A stretch of 64,000 nt of DNA from an uncultured Eggerthellaceae bacterium (lineage in GTDB: Bacteria > Actinomycetota > Coriobacteriia > Coriobacteriales > Eggerthellaceae), in contig CAJTVP010000004.1 of assembly GCA_910580205.1 (NCBI GenBank), positions 62,001 through 126,000 of the forward strand, written 5' to 3'. The notes under the pieces are model-generated. The model saw only the letters and a program-made list of their open reading frames with translations. It did not search any database and was not told the DNA's origin. Of the stretch, positions 50,074 through 57,931 are shown piece by piece (position 1 is the stretch's first letter; every line of letters starts with the position of its first letter). The position numbers and the translations under genes are program-made.

Positions 50074-51437
50074 CGGCGGTCGTCGACGTGCTTCGCTTTG
50101 CCGAGCGCCCGCTCGATCCCGCCCGGCTCCACCAGCTGCACCTTCACGCCCACGAGGAGCACGCCTTTGAGCTTCTCTTCGATGCGGCGTCGCATGGCGT
50201 CCATCTCCTCGAAGGAATCGCTGAATGAATCAGGGCGGATCTCCGTTTGCACGGTGAGCGCATCCATCCCATCCTTCGTCTCCACGATGATGCGGTAGTG
50301 CGGGGTGACCTCGTCCACTTTGGTGAGGACGTCCTCGATCTGGGACGGGAAGACGTTCGTGCCGCGGATGATGAGCATGTCATCCGACCGGGCGCGGACC
50401 TTGTCCATGCGCGCGTGGGTGCGGCCGCACGGGCACGGCTCTTTGGTCACGCGCGTGAGGTCGTGGGTGCGATACCGCAGGACCGGGATGGCCTGCTTGT
50501 CCAAGGGGGTGAGCACGAGCTCTCCCTGCTCCCCTTCCGCCACGGGCTCTCCGGTGACGGGATCCACCACCTCCCAGAGGAAGTGGTCCTCGGCGATGTG
50601 CTGCTGGTTCCGCGAAGCCAGGCATTCTCCCGACACGCCCGGCCCCATGACCTCGGTGAGGCCGTAGTTGTCCGTGCAGACGATGTGCATGCGCCGCTCT
50701 ATCTCCGCTTTCAGGCCTGGTGGGCAGGGCTCACCGCCGAACAGTCCCACGCGCAGGGGCGACGCCTCCCAGTCGTAGCCCAGCTGCTCGCCCACCTCGC
50801 AGATGTGCATGGCGTAAGAGGGCGTGGCGATGAGCACGGTGGTGCCGTAATCCTCGATCATCTTGATGTGGCGCTCCGTGTTGCCCGAACCCGCCGGGAT
50901 CATGGTGCAACCGAGCTTCTGGAGCCCGTAGTGCAGGCCGAATCCCCCGGTGAACATGCCATAGCCGAAGGCCATCTGGGCGTTGTCCTGCGGGACGACG
51001 CCCGCCATCTGCACCAGGCGCGCGATGCAGTCGCTCCACACATCCATATCCGCATCGGTGTACCCCACGACGATGGGCGTGCCGGTGGTGCCGGATGAAG
51101 CGTGGATCTCACGCACGTCGTCCAAGCTGACGGCGAACATGCCATAGGGGTACGTCTCGCGCAGGGCCGTCTTGTCCGTGAATGGGAGCGATCGGATGTC
51201 TTCCAGTTCTCGGATGTCATCCGGGCTCACGCCGGAGGCGTCCATGAGATCGCGGTAATAGGGCACGCGTTCGTAGGTGTAGCGCACCTGGCGCTTCAGC
51301 TTCTCCAACTGGAGCGCTTCGATGCGCTCTCTGTCAGCGAGCTCCATTTCAGGATCGAACACGGGAAGCTGGTCGTATGCGCCCGCTTGGGCTGCGCGGA
51401 TGGCATCTCCCTTTCTCCGGATGTCGAAGGTCTCCAT
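50070..51437 (-). CDS. paaK: Phenylacetate-CoA ligase family protein (copy 1)
   Basis: AMP-forming aryl-acid:CoA ligase. In the 455 residues, HASSGTTGTPIVVGYT is the ATP-binding loop, followed by YGMFTGGFGLHYG, DNYGLTEVMGPGVSGE, RYRTHDLTRV and CGRTHARMDKVRARSDDM. The C-terminal domain includes GTNVFPSQIEDVL. Next to indolepyruvate oxidoreductase, it may handle arylacetyl-CoA/arylacetate. ATG 51437 has a GAGG site; GTG 51446 overlapping the ACT gene stop is the alternative. A second copy is at 56579. Confidence 0.9.
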   Translation of the reverse strand: METFDIRRKGDAIRAAQAGAYDQLPVFDPEMELADRERIEALQLEKLKRQVRYTYERVPYYRDLMDASGVSPDDIRELEDIRSLPFTDKTALRETYPYGMFAVSLDDVREIHASSGTTGTPIVVGYTDADMDVWSDCIARLVQMAGVVPQDNAQMAFGYGMFTGGFGLHYGLQKLGCTMIPAGSGNTERHIKMIEDYGTTVLIATPSYAMHICEVGEQLGYDWEASPLRVGLFGGEPCPPGLKAEIERRMHIVCTDNYGLTEVMGPGVSGECLASRNQQHIAEDHFLWEVVDPVTGEPVAEGEQGELVLTPLDKQAIPVLRYRTHDLTRVTKEPCPCGRTHARMDKVRARSDDMLIIRGTNVFPSQIEDVLTKVDEVTPHYRIIVETKDGMDALTVQTEIRPDSFSDSFEEMDAMRRRIEEKLKGVLLVGVKVQLVEPGGIERALGKAKHVDDRR

Positions 51438-51442
51438 GCGCC

Positions 51443-51877
51443 TCACGCTCCCATGCGCCCAGAGGCGCGTCCCAGATCTTCTTGATCCGCGATCGTGAGC
51501 GGACTGGCGGCCAAAGCCGCTGCGGCCCGTTCGATATCATCGGTCTTGACGGCGATGTAGGTGGAGATGAGCGAATAGCTGTAGGACACGTTGATGCCGT
51601 ATTCAGCGATGAGCTTCATGACGCGAGCCAGCTCTCCTGGAACGTCTTCCAGATACACGCAGAGCACATCGGTCTCCGCATGGGCCACGCCTTCATCCTC
51701 CAACGCGCGGATGGCGGCATCAGGATCATCCACGATGAACCGCCCGATGCCATAATCTCCCGTATCGGAAATGGAATACCCCTTCACGCTCACGTTCGCG
51801 CTCTCGAGCACCTGCAGGATGCGAGCCAGATGCCCCGGCCGGCTCTGCAGAAACGCGCTGATCTGCCGCACTGCCAT
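51443..51877 (-). CDS. Tandem ACT-domain protein (copy 1)
   Basis: A 144-residue protein made of two ACT folds: residues 1-65 (QISAFLQSRPGHLARILQVL) and 68-135 (VLCVYLEDVPGELARVMKLI). ACT pairs bind amino acids as allosteric sensors. Stand-alone ACT proteins are often encoded beside phenylacetate-CoA ligase and indolepyruvate oxidoreductase, as here. Overlapping or touching starts and stops on both sides indicate coupling. An in-frame GTG at 51886 is an alternative start. Confidence 0.85.
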   Translation of the reverse strand: MAVRQISAFLQSRPGHLARILQVLESANVSVKGYSISDTGDYGIGRFIVDDPDAAIRALEDEGVAHAETDVLCVYLEDVPGELARVMKLIAEYGINVSYSYSLISTYIAVKTDDIERAAAALAASPLTIADQEDLGRASGRMGA

Positions 51878-51882
51878 CGTCC

Positions 51883-52467
51883 TCACGCTCCCCTTTCCCG
51901 CTCGCGCGCAGAGGCCGCTCCCGCCGCGAACGCCTTCAGGTTGACATCCACGGTCTTGGGAGGCACCGTGGCTTTGATGGCCCCTTCCCAGGCGCTCTCA
52001 GGGAAGCCCAGAGCCGACGAGGCCGCGCCCAAGAGCACGAGATTCGCCGCTTTCCCGTTGCCCGCTTCACGGGCGATCCCTTCTGCCGGGATGACGTGGG
52101 CATGGAGCTCATCCAAGCGCTCATCAAGGTCAACCGGCACCGCGGCGCGCCCCGTGAGCACGCTCGCTGGGCGGATGGTCTCATCGTTGACGATGAGCGA
52201 GCCATCCAGCTTGAGGGAGGAGACGTTGCGCAGCGCTTCCATCTTCTCGAAAGCGATGATGATGTCCGCCTCTCCCTCTCCCACGACCATGGATGCCACA
52301 TCATCCCCGATGGCGACCATGGTGGACACCGCGCCTCCGCGCTGGGCCATGCCATGTATCTCCGAGACCTTCACGTTGCGACCGGCGTTGAGCGCAGCGT
52401 GGGCGAGCACGTGGGCTGCCAAGATGGTCCCTTGGCCGCCCACGCCGCACAGTATCATCTTCGTCAT
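51883..52467 (-). CDS. iorB: Indolepyruvate:ferredoxin oxidoreductase, beta subunit
   Basis: Smaller subunit of the enzyme that oxidatively decarboxylates aryl 2-oxo acids to aryl-acyl-CoA with reduction of ferredoxin. The 194 residues include ILCGVGGQGTILAAHVLAHA and KVSEIHGMAQRGGAVSTMV, the signature of the gamma/beta part of 2-oxoacid:ferredoxin oxidoreductases. ATG 52467 has TTAGGAGG six bases upstream, a strong site. A longer frame to 52626 lies inside iorA. Confidence 0.93.
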   Translation of the reverse strand: MTKMILCGVGGQGTILAAHVLAHAALNAGRNVKVSEIHGMAQRGGAVSTMVAIGDDVASMVVGEGEADIIIAFEKMEALRNVSSLKLDGSLIVNDETIRPASVLTGRAAVPVDLDERLDELHAHVIPAEGIAREAGNGKAANLVLLGAASSALGFPESAWEGAIKATVPPKTVDVNLKAFAAGAASARERERGA

Positions 52468-52475
52468 GGTGCCTC

Positions 52476-54203
52476 CTAACGGATGATGGCGTTGAACCGG
52501 CAGTACTGCGCGCACTGGCCGCATCCGATGCACATGGCTGGGTCGATGTAGGAAAGGCCAGTATCCGGATACTTCCCGATGGCCGGGCAGCCGAGCGTCA
52601 AGCACACGCCGCAACCCGTGCAGCACGCCACATAATACGGTTCGGCTTTCACGCGCTCTTTGAGGACGCAGGGGCTCTTGAAGATGATGACGTCCAAACG
52701 CTCCCTCTCAGCGAACGCTTCTTTGAGCGCAGCACGGACCGCGTGCATGTCGTTCGGGTCCACCGTGGAGACGCGATCAGCGCCCAGCGCGGTGATGAGG
52801 CCCTCCAGGTCTATCTCGCGGGCCGGGCGGTCCTGCAGCGCCTCGCCGTTGAAGGGATTGCCCTGGCGTCCCGTCATGGCCGTCGTGCGGTTGTCCAAGA
52901 TGCAGACGGTGCCCGCACCGGCGTTGTAGATGGTGGACAGAAGCGAGCTCAAGCCGGAATGGGAGAAGGTGGAGTCTCCGATGACGGCTGCCACAGGGCG
53001 TTCGGAATCAGCCCCCAAGGCCAGCTCCAGGCCGTGCGCCATGGAGACGGAGGCGCCCATGTCAACGCAGGTGTCCATGGCGGACAGCGGCGGCAGCGCG
53101 CCCAGCGTGTAGCAGCCGATATCCCCGCAGATGATGGCTTTCTGCCGCGTGAGCTCCTTGAAGACGAGCCGATGCGGGCAGCCGGGGCAGAGCGCGGGCG
53201 GCCGAGCGGGCAGGTCTTCCACGCCCCGGACGCCATGGGGAACGGCAAGGCCGAACGCTTCGCGGATGAGATTGGGAGAGAGCTCGCCGAAGCCGGGGAG
53301 CTCGAAAGGCGGCTCTGAGACGGAGATGCCCAGCGCGCTCACCGCGTCATGGAGATAGGTGGATGCCTCCTCCACCACGTAGACCGCCTCAACGCTCTTC
53401 GCGAAGGCGCGCACCGTCTTCTCCGGCAGAGGCCACGTCACGCCCAGCTTCAGGACGGAGGCCTCCGGCAGCGCTTCGGCCACATGCTGATAAGCCGCCC
53501 CCGCGCAGATGACGCCCATCTCCCGGGACTTCTCGATCACCTCATTCGGCGCTTCTGAATCCGCCCACGCTTTGAGCGCGGATGCGCGCTCAAGCTGCGC
53601 CATGCGGCGAGGACGGGCGAAAGCGGGCATCATCACCCACTTGGCGGGATCCGACGCGAAAGAGGTGACGCGCGGCTCTTCTGGTCGCACCCCTCGCTCA
53701 ACGGGGGATTTCGTATGGGAGATGCGCACCGTGGAGCGGACCATGACGGGAACATCGAAGCGCTCAGACGCTTCGAAGGCCTGGCGGGTGAAGTCATAGG
53801 CTTCCTGGGAATCCGCAGGGTCGAAGAGGGGCACCTGGGCCGCCTGGGCGTAGAAATGGGAATCCTGCTCGTTCTGGGAGGAATGCATCCCTGGATCATC
53901 GGCCACGAGCAGCACCAAGCCGCCCGCGACCCCGGTGTAGGCGGCGGTGAACAGAGGGTCGGCGGCCACGTTCACGCCCACATGCTTGCACGTGAACAGG
54001 CTGCGCACACCGGCAGCCGCAGCTCCCAACGCCACCTCCAGCGCCACCTTCTCATTCACGCACCACTCGGCGTGGACATCCGCATGCGCTCCGAACGCCT
54101 CCAGCGTCTCTGTGGAGGGCGTGCCGGGATACCCCGCGCCTATGCGCGCGCCGGCGTCATGAGCGCCTTGCGCCACCGCCTCGTTTCCTGAGAGAAGCTC
54201 CAT
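52476..54203 (-). CDS. iorA: Indolepyruvate:ferredoxin oxidoreductase, alpha subunit
   Basis: Large, thiamine-diphosphate-binding subunit. In the 575 residues: GAGYPGTPSTETLEAF near the N-terminus, VSMAHGLELALG and AVIGDSTFSHSGLSSLLSTI (ThDP-binding GDS motif), LDNRTTAMTGRQGNP, and a C-terminal ferredoxin region with cysteines in CTGCGVCLTLGCP and CIGCGQCAQYC for two [4Fe-4S] clusters. The start is ATG 54203 after a GAGAGGA site; an in-frame ATG at 54239 is the alternative. iorB follows 8 bases on. With paaK and ACT neighbours it points to fermentation of Trp, Phe and Tyr. Confidence 0.95.
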   Translation of the reverse strand: MELLSGNEAVAQGAHDAGARIGAGYPGTPSTETLEAFGAHADVHAEWCVNEKVALEVALGAAAAGVRSLFTCKHVGVNVAADPLFTAAYTGVAGGLVLLVADDPGMHSSQNEQDSHFYAQAAQVPLFDPADSQEAYDFTRQAFEASERFDVPVMVRSTVRISHTKSPVERGVRPEEPRVTSFASDPAKWVMMPAFARPRRMAQLERASALKAWADSEAPNEVIEKSREMGVICAGAAYQHVAEALPEASVLKLGVTWPLPEKTVRAFAKSVEAVYVVEEASTYLHDAVSALGISVSEPPFELPGFGELSPNLIREAFGLAVPHGVRGVEDLPARPPALCPGCPHRLVFKELTRQKAIICGDIGCYTLGALPPLSAMDTCVDMGASVSMAHGLELALGADSERPVAAVIGDSTFSHSGLSSLLSTIYNAGAGTVCILDNRTTAMTGRQGNPFNGEALQDRPAREIDLEGLITALGADRVSTVDPNDMHAVRAALKEAFAERERLDVIIFKSPCVLKERVKAEPYYVACCTGCGVCLTLGCPAIGKYPDTGLSYIDPAMCIGCGQCAQYCRFNAIIR

Positions 54204-54207
54204 CCTG

Positions 54208-54663
54208 TCATTCCTCTCCGTCGTCGAATATGAACCCATATCGGCCGATCTGCACGAAATCGCCCGGTTCCAGCATCTTGTTCGTGACCGAGCGGTTGTT
54301 CACCCAAACGCCGTTGAAGGATTGCTCATCCTGGATGACATAGGCTCCGTTGCTTTGCTGGATGCTGGCGTGCAGGCGCGAGACGGTCATGTCGTTCAAG
54401 AAGACCTCATACTGGGGGTCCCGCCCGATCAGCGTCTTGTCGGCGGTCAGCTTGTATTCCGCCCTTCTCTGCGGCCCGCGGACCATGCGCAGAAGCGGCG
54501 CTTTCGCCAAAGCATCAGACCCGCTCGCCGGTTTGGGCTCTGGCGCGGGAGCCTCCACGGGAGAGAAGCTCTGGGTGGTCCCAGACAGCTTGAACCCGCA
54601 GACCTCGCACATGCTCTGGCCGCTTTTCAGCGGAGATTGGCAGATGGGGCAAGCATCATGCAT
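54208..54663 (-). CDS. Zinc-ribbon plus FHA-domain protein
   Basis: A 151-residue cytoplasmic protein. An N-terminal zinc ribbon (CPICQSPLKSGQSMCEVCG, residues 5-23) and a Pro/Ala linker precede an FHA domain (about 65-148: LIGRDPQYEVFLNDMTVSRL, HASIQQSNGAYVIQD, NGVWVNN). The GR, SxxH and NG residues that bind phosphothreonine are all present, so it should read a Ser/Thr kinase mark. AGGATGC precedes ATG 54663. No Ser/Thr kinase is in the window. It sits four bases before iorA, an unusual neighbour. Confidence 0.85.
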   Translation of the reverse strand: MHDACPICQSPLKSGQSMCEVCGFKLSGTTQSFSPVEAPAPEPKPASGSDALAKAPLLRMVRGPQRRAEYKLTADKTLIGRDPQYEVFLNDMTVSRLHASIQQSNGAYVIQDEQSFNGVWVNNRSVTNKMLEPGDFVQIGRYGFIFDDGEE

Positions 54664-54700
54664 AGCGCATCCTTTCTCATGGGAGAGCGCGCAGAGGGCG

Positions 54701-56170
54701 TCAGGCGTTCTCCAGGAGCAATGGGGTGTCGTTGATGATAACGGACTCGGCTTGCGTGGGCTCATTCGAGAACGATCGCATGGCCTTGTCCCACCAGATC
54801 CCGATCCCTTCGAAGAGGTTGGGCGCGGCCACCGTTTCGCACGCGACGACATCCACCTCAGCGACGACGCTGTTGTTCTGCCAGAACGTCGCTTTCCCCA
54901 CGGTCTGACCAGCCGTGACGCCGCCTCCCACATCGAACAGATCGAAGCTCTGGCTCACATTCCCATTGGGCGCGAACACGGCCACGGATGCATCCGGGTC
55001 AGCGAACGTGGCGGGCACCGTTTTGTCCACCCATCCGGACAAGGCCACGTCAGCCACGATCGGCACCTCCCGCTCCTGCCCATCGATGCGCATCTGAGCG
55101 GTCTGGGAGGAATGGGCCAGCTTGTAGTCCACTTGATTGTTGAACACCCAGTCGTAGAGCGTGGTGCAATCGATGAACCGCTGCTCTTCCGAGGTGGATT
55201 TCAAGATGATGGCGTACAGCTCCTCACCCTCTCGCTCGCATGCGCCAGCGAAGCATGGGCCCGCCAGCTCGGCGTTGCCCGTCTTGATGCCGCACGCGCC
55301 CTCATACGCGCCCAGAAGCTCATCGGTGGTCTCCACCGTGACGGTGATGTCCTCCCCTGCGCGCTTCACGGCCAGCTCCGCCTCTTTCAGATCCACCAGA
55401 GAGCGGAACTCCTCCATCTTCATGGCGTAAGCGCTGATGATGCTCACTTCGCGCGCCGTGCTGTGCAGATCAGACCCGAACTGATCATCGTCCAAACCGT
55501 GCGGATTCGTGAACAAGGTGTTCGTGCATCCGAGCTCGGTGGCCTTCTCGTTCATGCGCGCCACGAACGCATCCACCGTTCGAGCGGGATCGTCAGGATC
55601 GATCGCGCTGCCATCATGCCGATGGAGCGAGCGCCCATCCTCTTTCGACTGCTTCTGGAACTGCGCTCCCAGCGTCTCCGCGATGGCGACGGCCGCATCG
55701 TTGCCAGAAGGGACCATGAGCCCTTTGAGCGCGTCCGCCATGGAAAGCTCATCCCCTGCGCGCAGATCGGACGTGGAGCCGCCCACGTTGGCGGCGGAAG
55801 AGCTCACGGTGACCCGCTGGCCCATGTCTCCCTGCTCCAACGCCAGCACCGCCGTCATGATCTTCGTGACGGACGCGATCTGGGCGGGGGCATCCGCATT
55901 GCGCGCGAAGAACTCCTCCCCTTCCGCGTTGCAGACATAGGCGTATTCAGCCCCGATGGTGGGGCATGATGTGGCCTTGATGCCGCGCTCTCCCATGGCC
56001 TCGCCGTAGATGATGTCCGATTTGCGCACATCGGCGAAGGCTTCTTCGAACGCGCCGCAGACGAGCGTGGATGCGATGAGGGCGCACAGGCACGCGCGGA
56101 ACAGCCGCCCGGAAAGATGGAAGCGCGCCGCGGAGGCGCGCTCATGGGAACGAGGAACGCTAAAGAGCAT
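54701..56170 (-). CDS. dacA: D-alanyl-D-alanine carboxypeptidase (PBP5/6 family)
   Basis: Trims the terminal D-Ala from peptidoglycan stem peptides. A 489-residue protein with an N-terminal hydrophobic signal (about 20-46), then the three serine-peptidase motifs SVTK (S100-K103), SGN (155-157) and KTG (296-298), and a C-terminal beta-rich domain with a possible amphipathic anchor helix near the end (GIGIWWDKAMRSF). ATG 56170 lies 11 bases inside the end of the ACT gene, with a weak GAAG site. A frame extending to 56362 is not supported. Confidence 0.92.
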   Translation of the reverse strand: MLFSVPRSHERASAARFHLSGRLFRACLCALIASTLVCGAFEEAFADVRKSDIIYGEAMGERGIKATSCPTIGAEYAYVCNAEGEEFFARNADAPAQIASVTKIMTAVLALEQGDMGQRVTVSSSAANVGGSTSDLRAGDELSMADALKGLMVPSGNDAAVAIAETLGAQFQKQSKEDGRSLHRHDGSAIDPDDPARTVDAFVARMNEKATELGCTNTLFTNPHGLDDDQFGSDLHSTAREVSIISAYAMKMEEFRSLVDLKEAELAVKRAGEDITVTVETTDELLGAYEGACGIKTGNAELAGPCFAGACEREGEELYAIILKSTSEEQRFIDCTTLYDWVFNNQVDYKLAHSSQTAQMRIDGQEREVPIVADVALSGWVDKTVPATFADPDASVAVFAPNGNVSQSFDLFDVGGGVTAGQTVGKATFWQNNSVVAEVDVVACETVAAPNLFEGIGIWWDKAMRSFSNEPTQAESVIINDTPLLLENA

Positions 56171-56582
56171 AGATGTCTTCGGGCTTTGCGATCCTGAAGC
56201 CCGCATCCTCCAAGGCGGAATCGATGTCTTCGCCATCGATCTTGAACACGTCGATGGCCTCATCATCCCCCGCTTTGAAGCAATAGCCGTATTCGATGTT
56301 GAGCCCTGCCCGATCGCAGAACTCAAGGAGCTCCGCCAAGCCGCCGGGGCGATTGGGCACATAGACGGCGTTCACCTGCGTGACCGCCGCGCGGAATCCC
56401 GCCTCGGTCAGCCTCTTCGCCACCTTCTCCGGCTCATCGCAGAAGATGCGGGCGATGCCGAAGTCTTGCGTGTCGGCCAGGAACAGCGCATGCATGTTGA
56501 CGCCGTCATCGGCGATCTGGCGCGTCAGGCGCGATAACGTGCCCTTTTCGTTCTGAAGGAACACGGTCAGCTGTGAGATCAT
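56160..56582 (-). CDS. Tandem ACT-domain protein (copy 2)
   Basis: A 140-residue protein of two ACT folds: QLTVFLQNEKGTLSRLTRQI and VYVPNRPGGLAELLEFCDRA. ATG 56582 overlaps the paaK stop (ATGA) and has AAAGGGAGG upstream. It is the counterpart of the ACT protein at 51443; gene order here is paaK then ACT, the reverse of copy 1. The likely role is amino-acid sensing for the paired ligase. Confidence 0.85.
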   Translation of the reverse strand: MISQLTVFLQNEKGTLSRLTRQIADDGVNMHALFLADTQDFGIARIFCDEPEKVAKRLTEAGFRAAVTQVNAVYVPNRPGGLAELLEFCDRAGLNIEYGYCFKAGDDEAIDVFKIDGEDIDSALEDAGFRIAKPEDIYAL

Positions 56583-57886
56583 GCGGTGGCCTCCCTTTTG
56601 TCGATGACGCGTTTCGCTTTGCCCATGGAGCGTTCGATGGACTTCGGCTCCACGATCTTCACATCCACGGCTATCTGGAGATTGCCCTTGAGCTCCGCCT
56701 GGAGCCGCGCTTTGAGATCTTCCAGCTTCCGGACCTCGTCGATGGGGAAATCCGGTTCCGTCTCCACCAAAAGCTCCATGGCATCCAAGGGACCTTTGTT
56801 CGTGAGGATGATCTGGTATTGGGTGGCGATCTCTGGGAAGGCGGTGATGACCTGCTCTATCTGGGATGGGAAGACGTTCACGCCGCGGATGATCATCATG
56901 TCGTCCGTGCGGCCGCGCAGACGGTCGATCTTGCGGTGCGTGCGCCCGCAGGCGCACGGCTCTGAGTTGATGCGGGTGACGTCCCGCGTGCGGTAACGGA
57001 TGAGCGGGCTGCACTGCCGGGTGAGCGTGGTGATGACCAGCTCTCCCCATTCGCCGTCAGGGAGCAGCTCACCGGTGTCCGGATCGATGATCTCGCAATA
57101 GAACTGGTCCTCCGCGATATGCAAACCGCCCCGCTCGATGCATTCCATGGCGACGCCCGGTCCCATGATCTCAGAGAGGCCGTACACGTCGCAATACTGC
57201 ACGCCCAGCTTGTCAGCGATCTCCTGGCGCATGTTCTCCGAAGCGGGCTCGGCGCCGCAGATGACGCCGGAGATCTTGAAATCCTTCGCCGGGTCGTAGC
57301 CCATCTCGATGGCGGTGTCCGCGATGTAGAGCGCATAGGAGGGCGTGCAAGCCAGGATGTCCGTGTCGCAGTCAGCCAGGAACTGCACTTGCCGCTTGGT
57401 GTTGCCCGAAGAGGCGGGGATGACCGTGCAGCCCATGGCCTCGCCGCCCGCATGGCCTCCCAGGCCACCGGTGAACAGGCCGTAGCCATAGGACACTTGG
57501 AGGGTGGATTCGTCCGAGCCGCCCACCATGGCGATCCCGCGGGCGAAGCACTCTCCCCAGTGCTCCAGGTCAGCCTTGGTGTGCCCCACCACCGTGGCCT
57601 GGCCCGTGGTGCCAGAGGAAGCATGGATGCGGGCCACGTCTTTCATGGGAACGGCGAACAGGCCGAACGGATAGGCATCGCGCATGTCCTGCTTCACCAC
57701 GAAGGGGAATTTCGCCAGATCTTCGAGCGTCTCCAGATCCTCCGGCGCTACGCCCGCCTCATCGAAGGACGCGCGGAAGAAATCCACGTTCTCATAGGCG
57801 TGCTTGACCGCCCACTTCATGCGCTCAAGCTGAAGCGCTGCCAGCTCCTCGCGCGGCATGGTCTCTATCTCAGGTTGGAAATACAT
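56579..57886 (-). CDS. paaK: Phenylacetate-CoA ligase family protein (copy 2)
   Basis: AMP-forming aryl-CoA ligase, 435 residues. HASSGTTGQATVVGHT (ATP loop), YGLFTGGLGGHAGGEAMG, DVYGLSEIMGPGVAMEC, RYRTRDVTRI, CGRTHRKIDRLRGRTDDM and RGVNVFPSQIEQVI. It shares all motifs with copy 1 but differs clearly in sequence, so it is not a recent duplicate; the two may prefer different aryl acids. AAAGGAG lies upstream of ATG 57886. Starts 46 bases after vanW. Confidence 0.9.
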   Translation of the reverse strand: MYFQPEIETMPREELAALQLERMKWAVKHAYENVDFFRASFDEAGVAPEDLETLEDLAKFPFVVKQDMRDAYPFGLFAVPMKDVARIHASSGTTGQATVVGHTKADLEHWGECFARGIAMVGGSDESTLQVSYGYGLFTGGLGGHAGGEAMGCTVIPASSGNTKRQVQFLADCDTDILACTPSYALYIADTAIEMGYDPAKDFKISGVICGAEPASENMRQEIADKLGVQYCDVYGLSEIMGPGVAMECIERGGLHIAEDQFYCEIIDPDTGELLPDGEWGELVITTLTRQCSPLIRYRTRDVTRINSEPCACGRTHRKIDRLRGRTDDMMIIRGVNVFPSQIEQVITAFPEIATQYQIILTNKGPLDAMELLVETEPDFPIDEVRKLEDLKARLQAELKGNLQIAVDVKIVEPKSIERSMGKAKRVIDKREATA

Positions 57887-57931
57887 GCCCCTCTTCGCTC
57901 CTTTCGCGATGGCCTTCCGGCCATTTGCGGT

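Noticed and set aside
50070..57886. The two paaK genes as a recent tandem duplication
   Set aside because: Their protein sequences share motifs only and differ widely elsewhere; the gene order with ACT is reversed.
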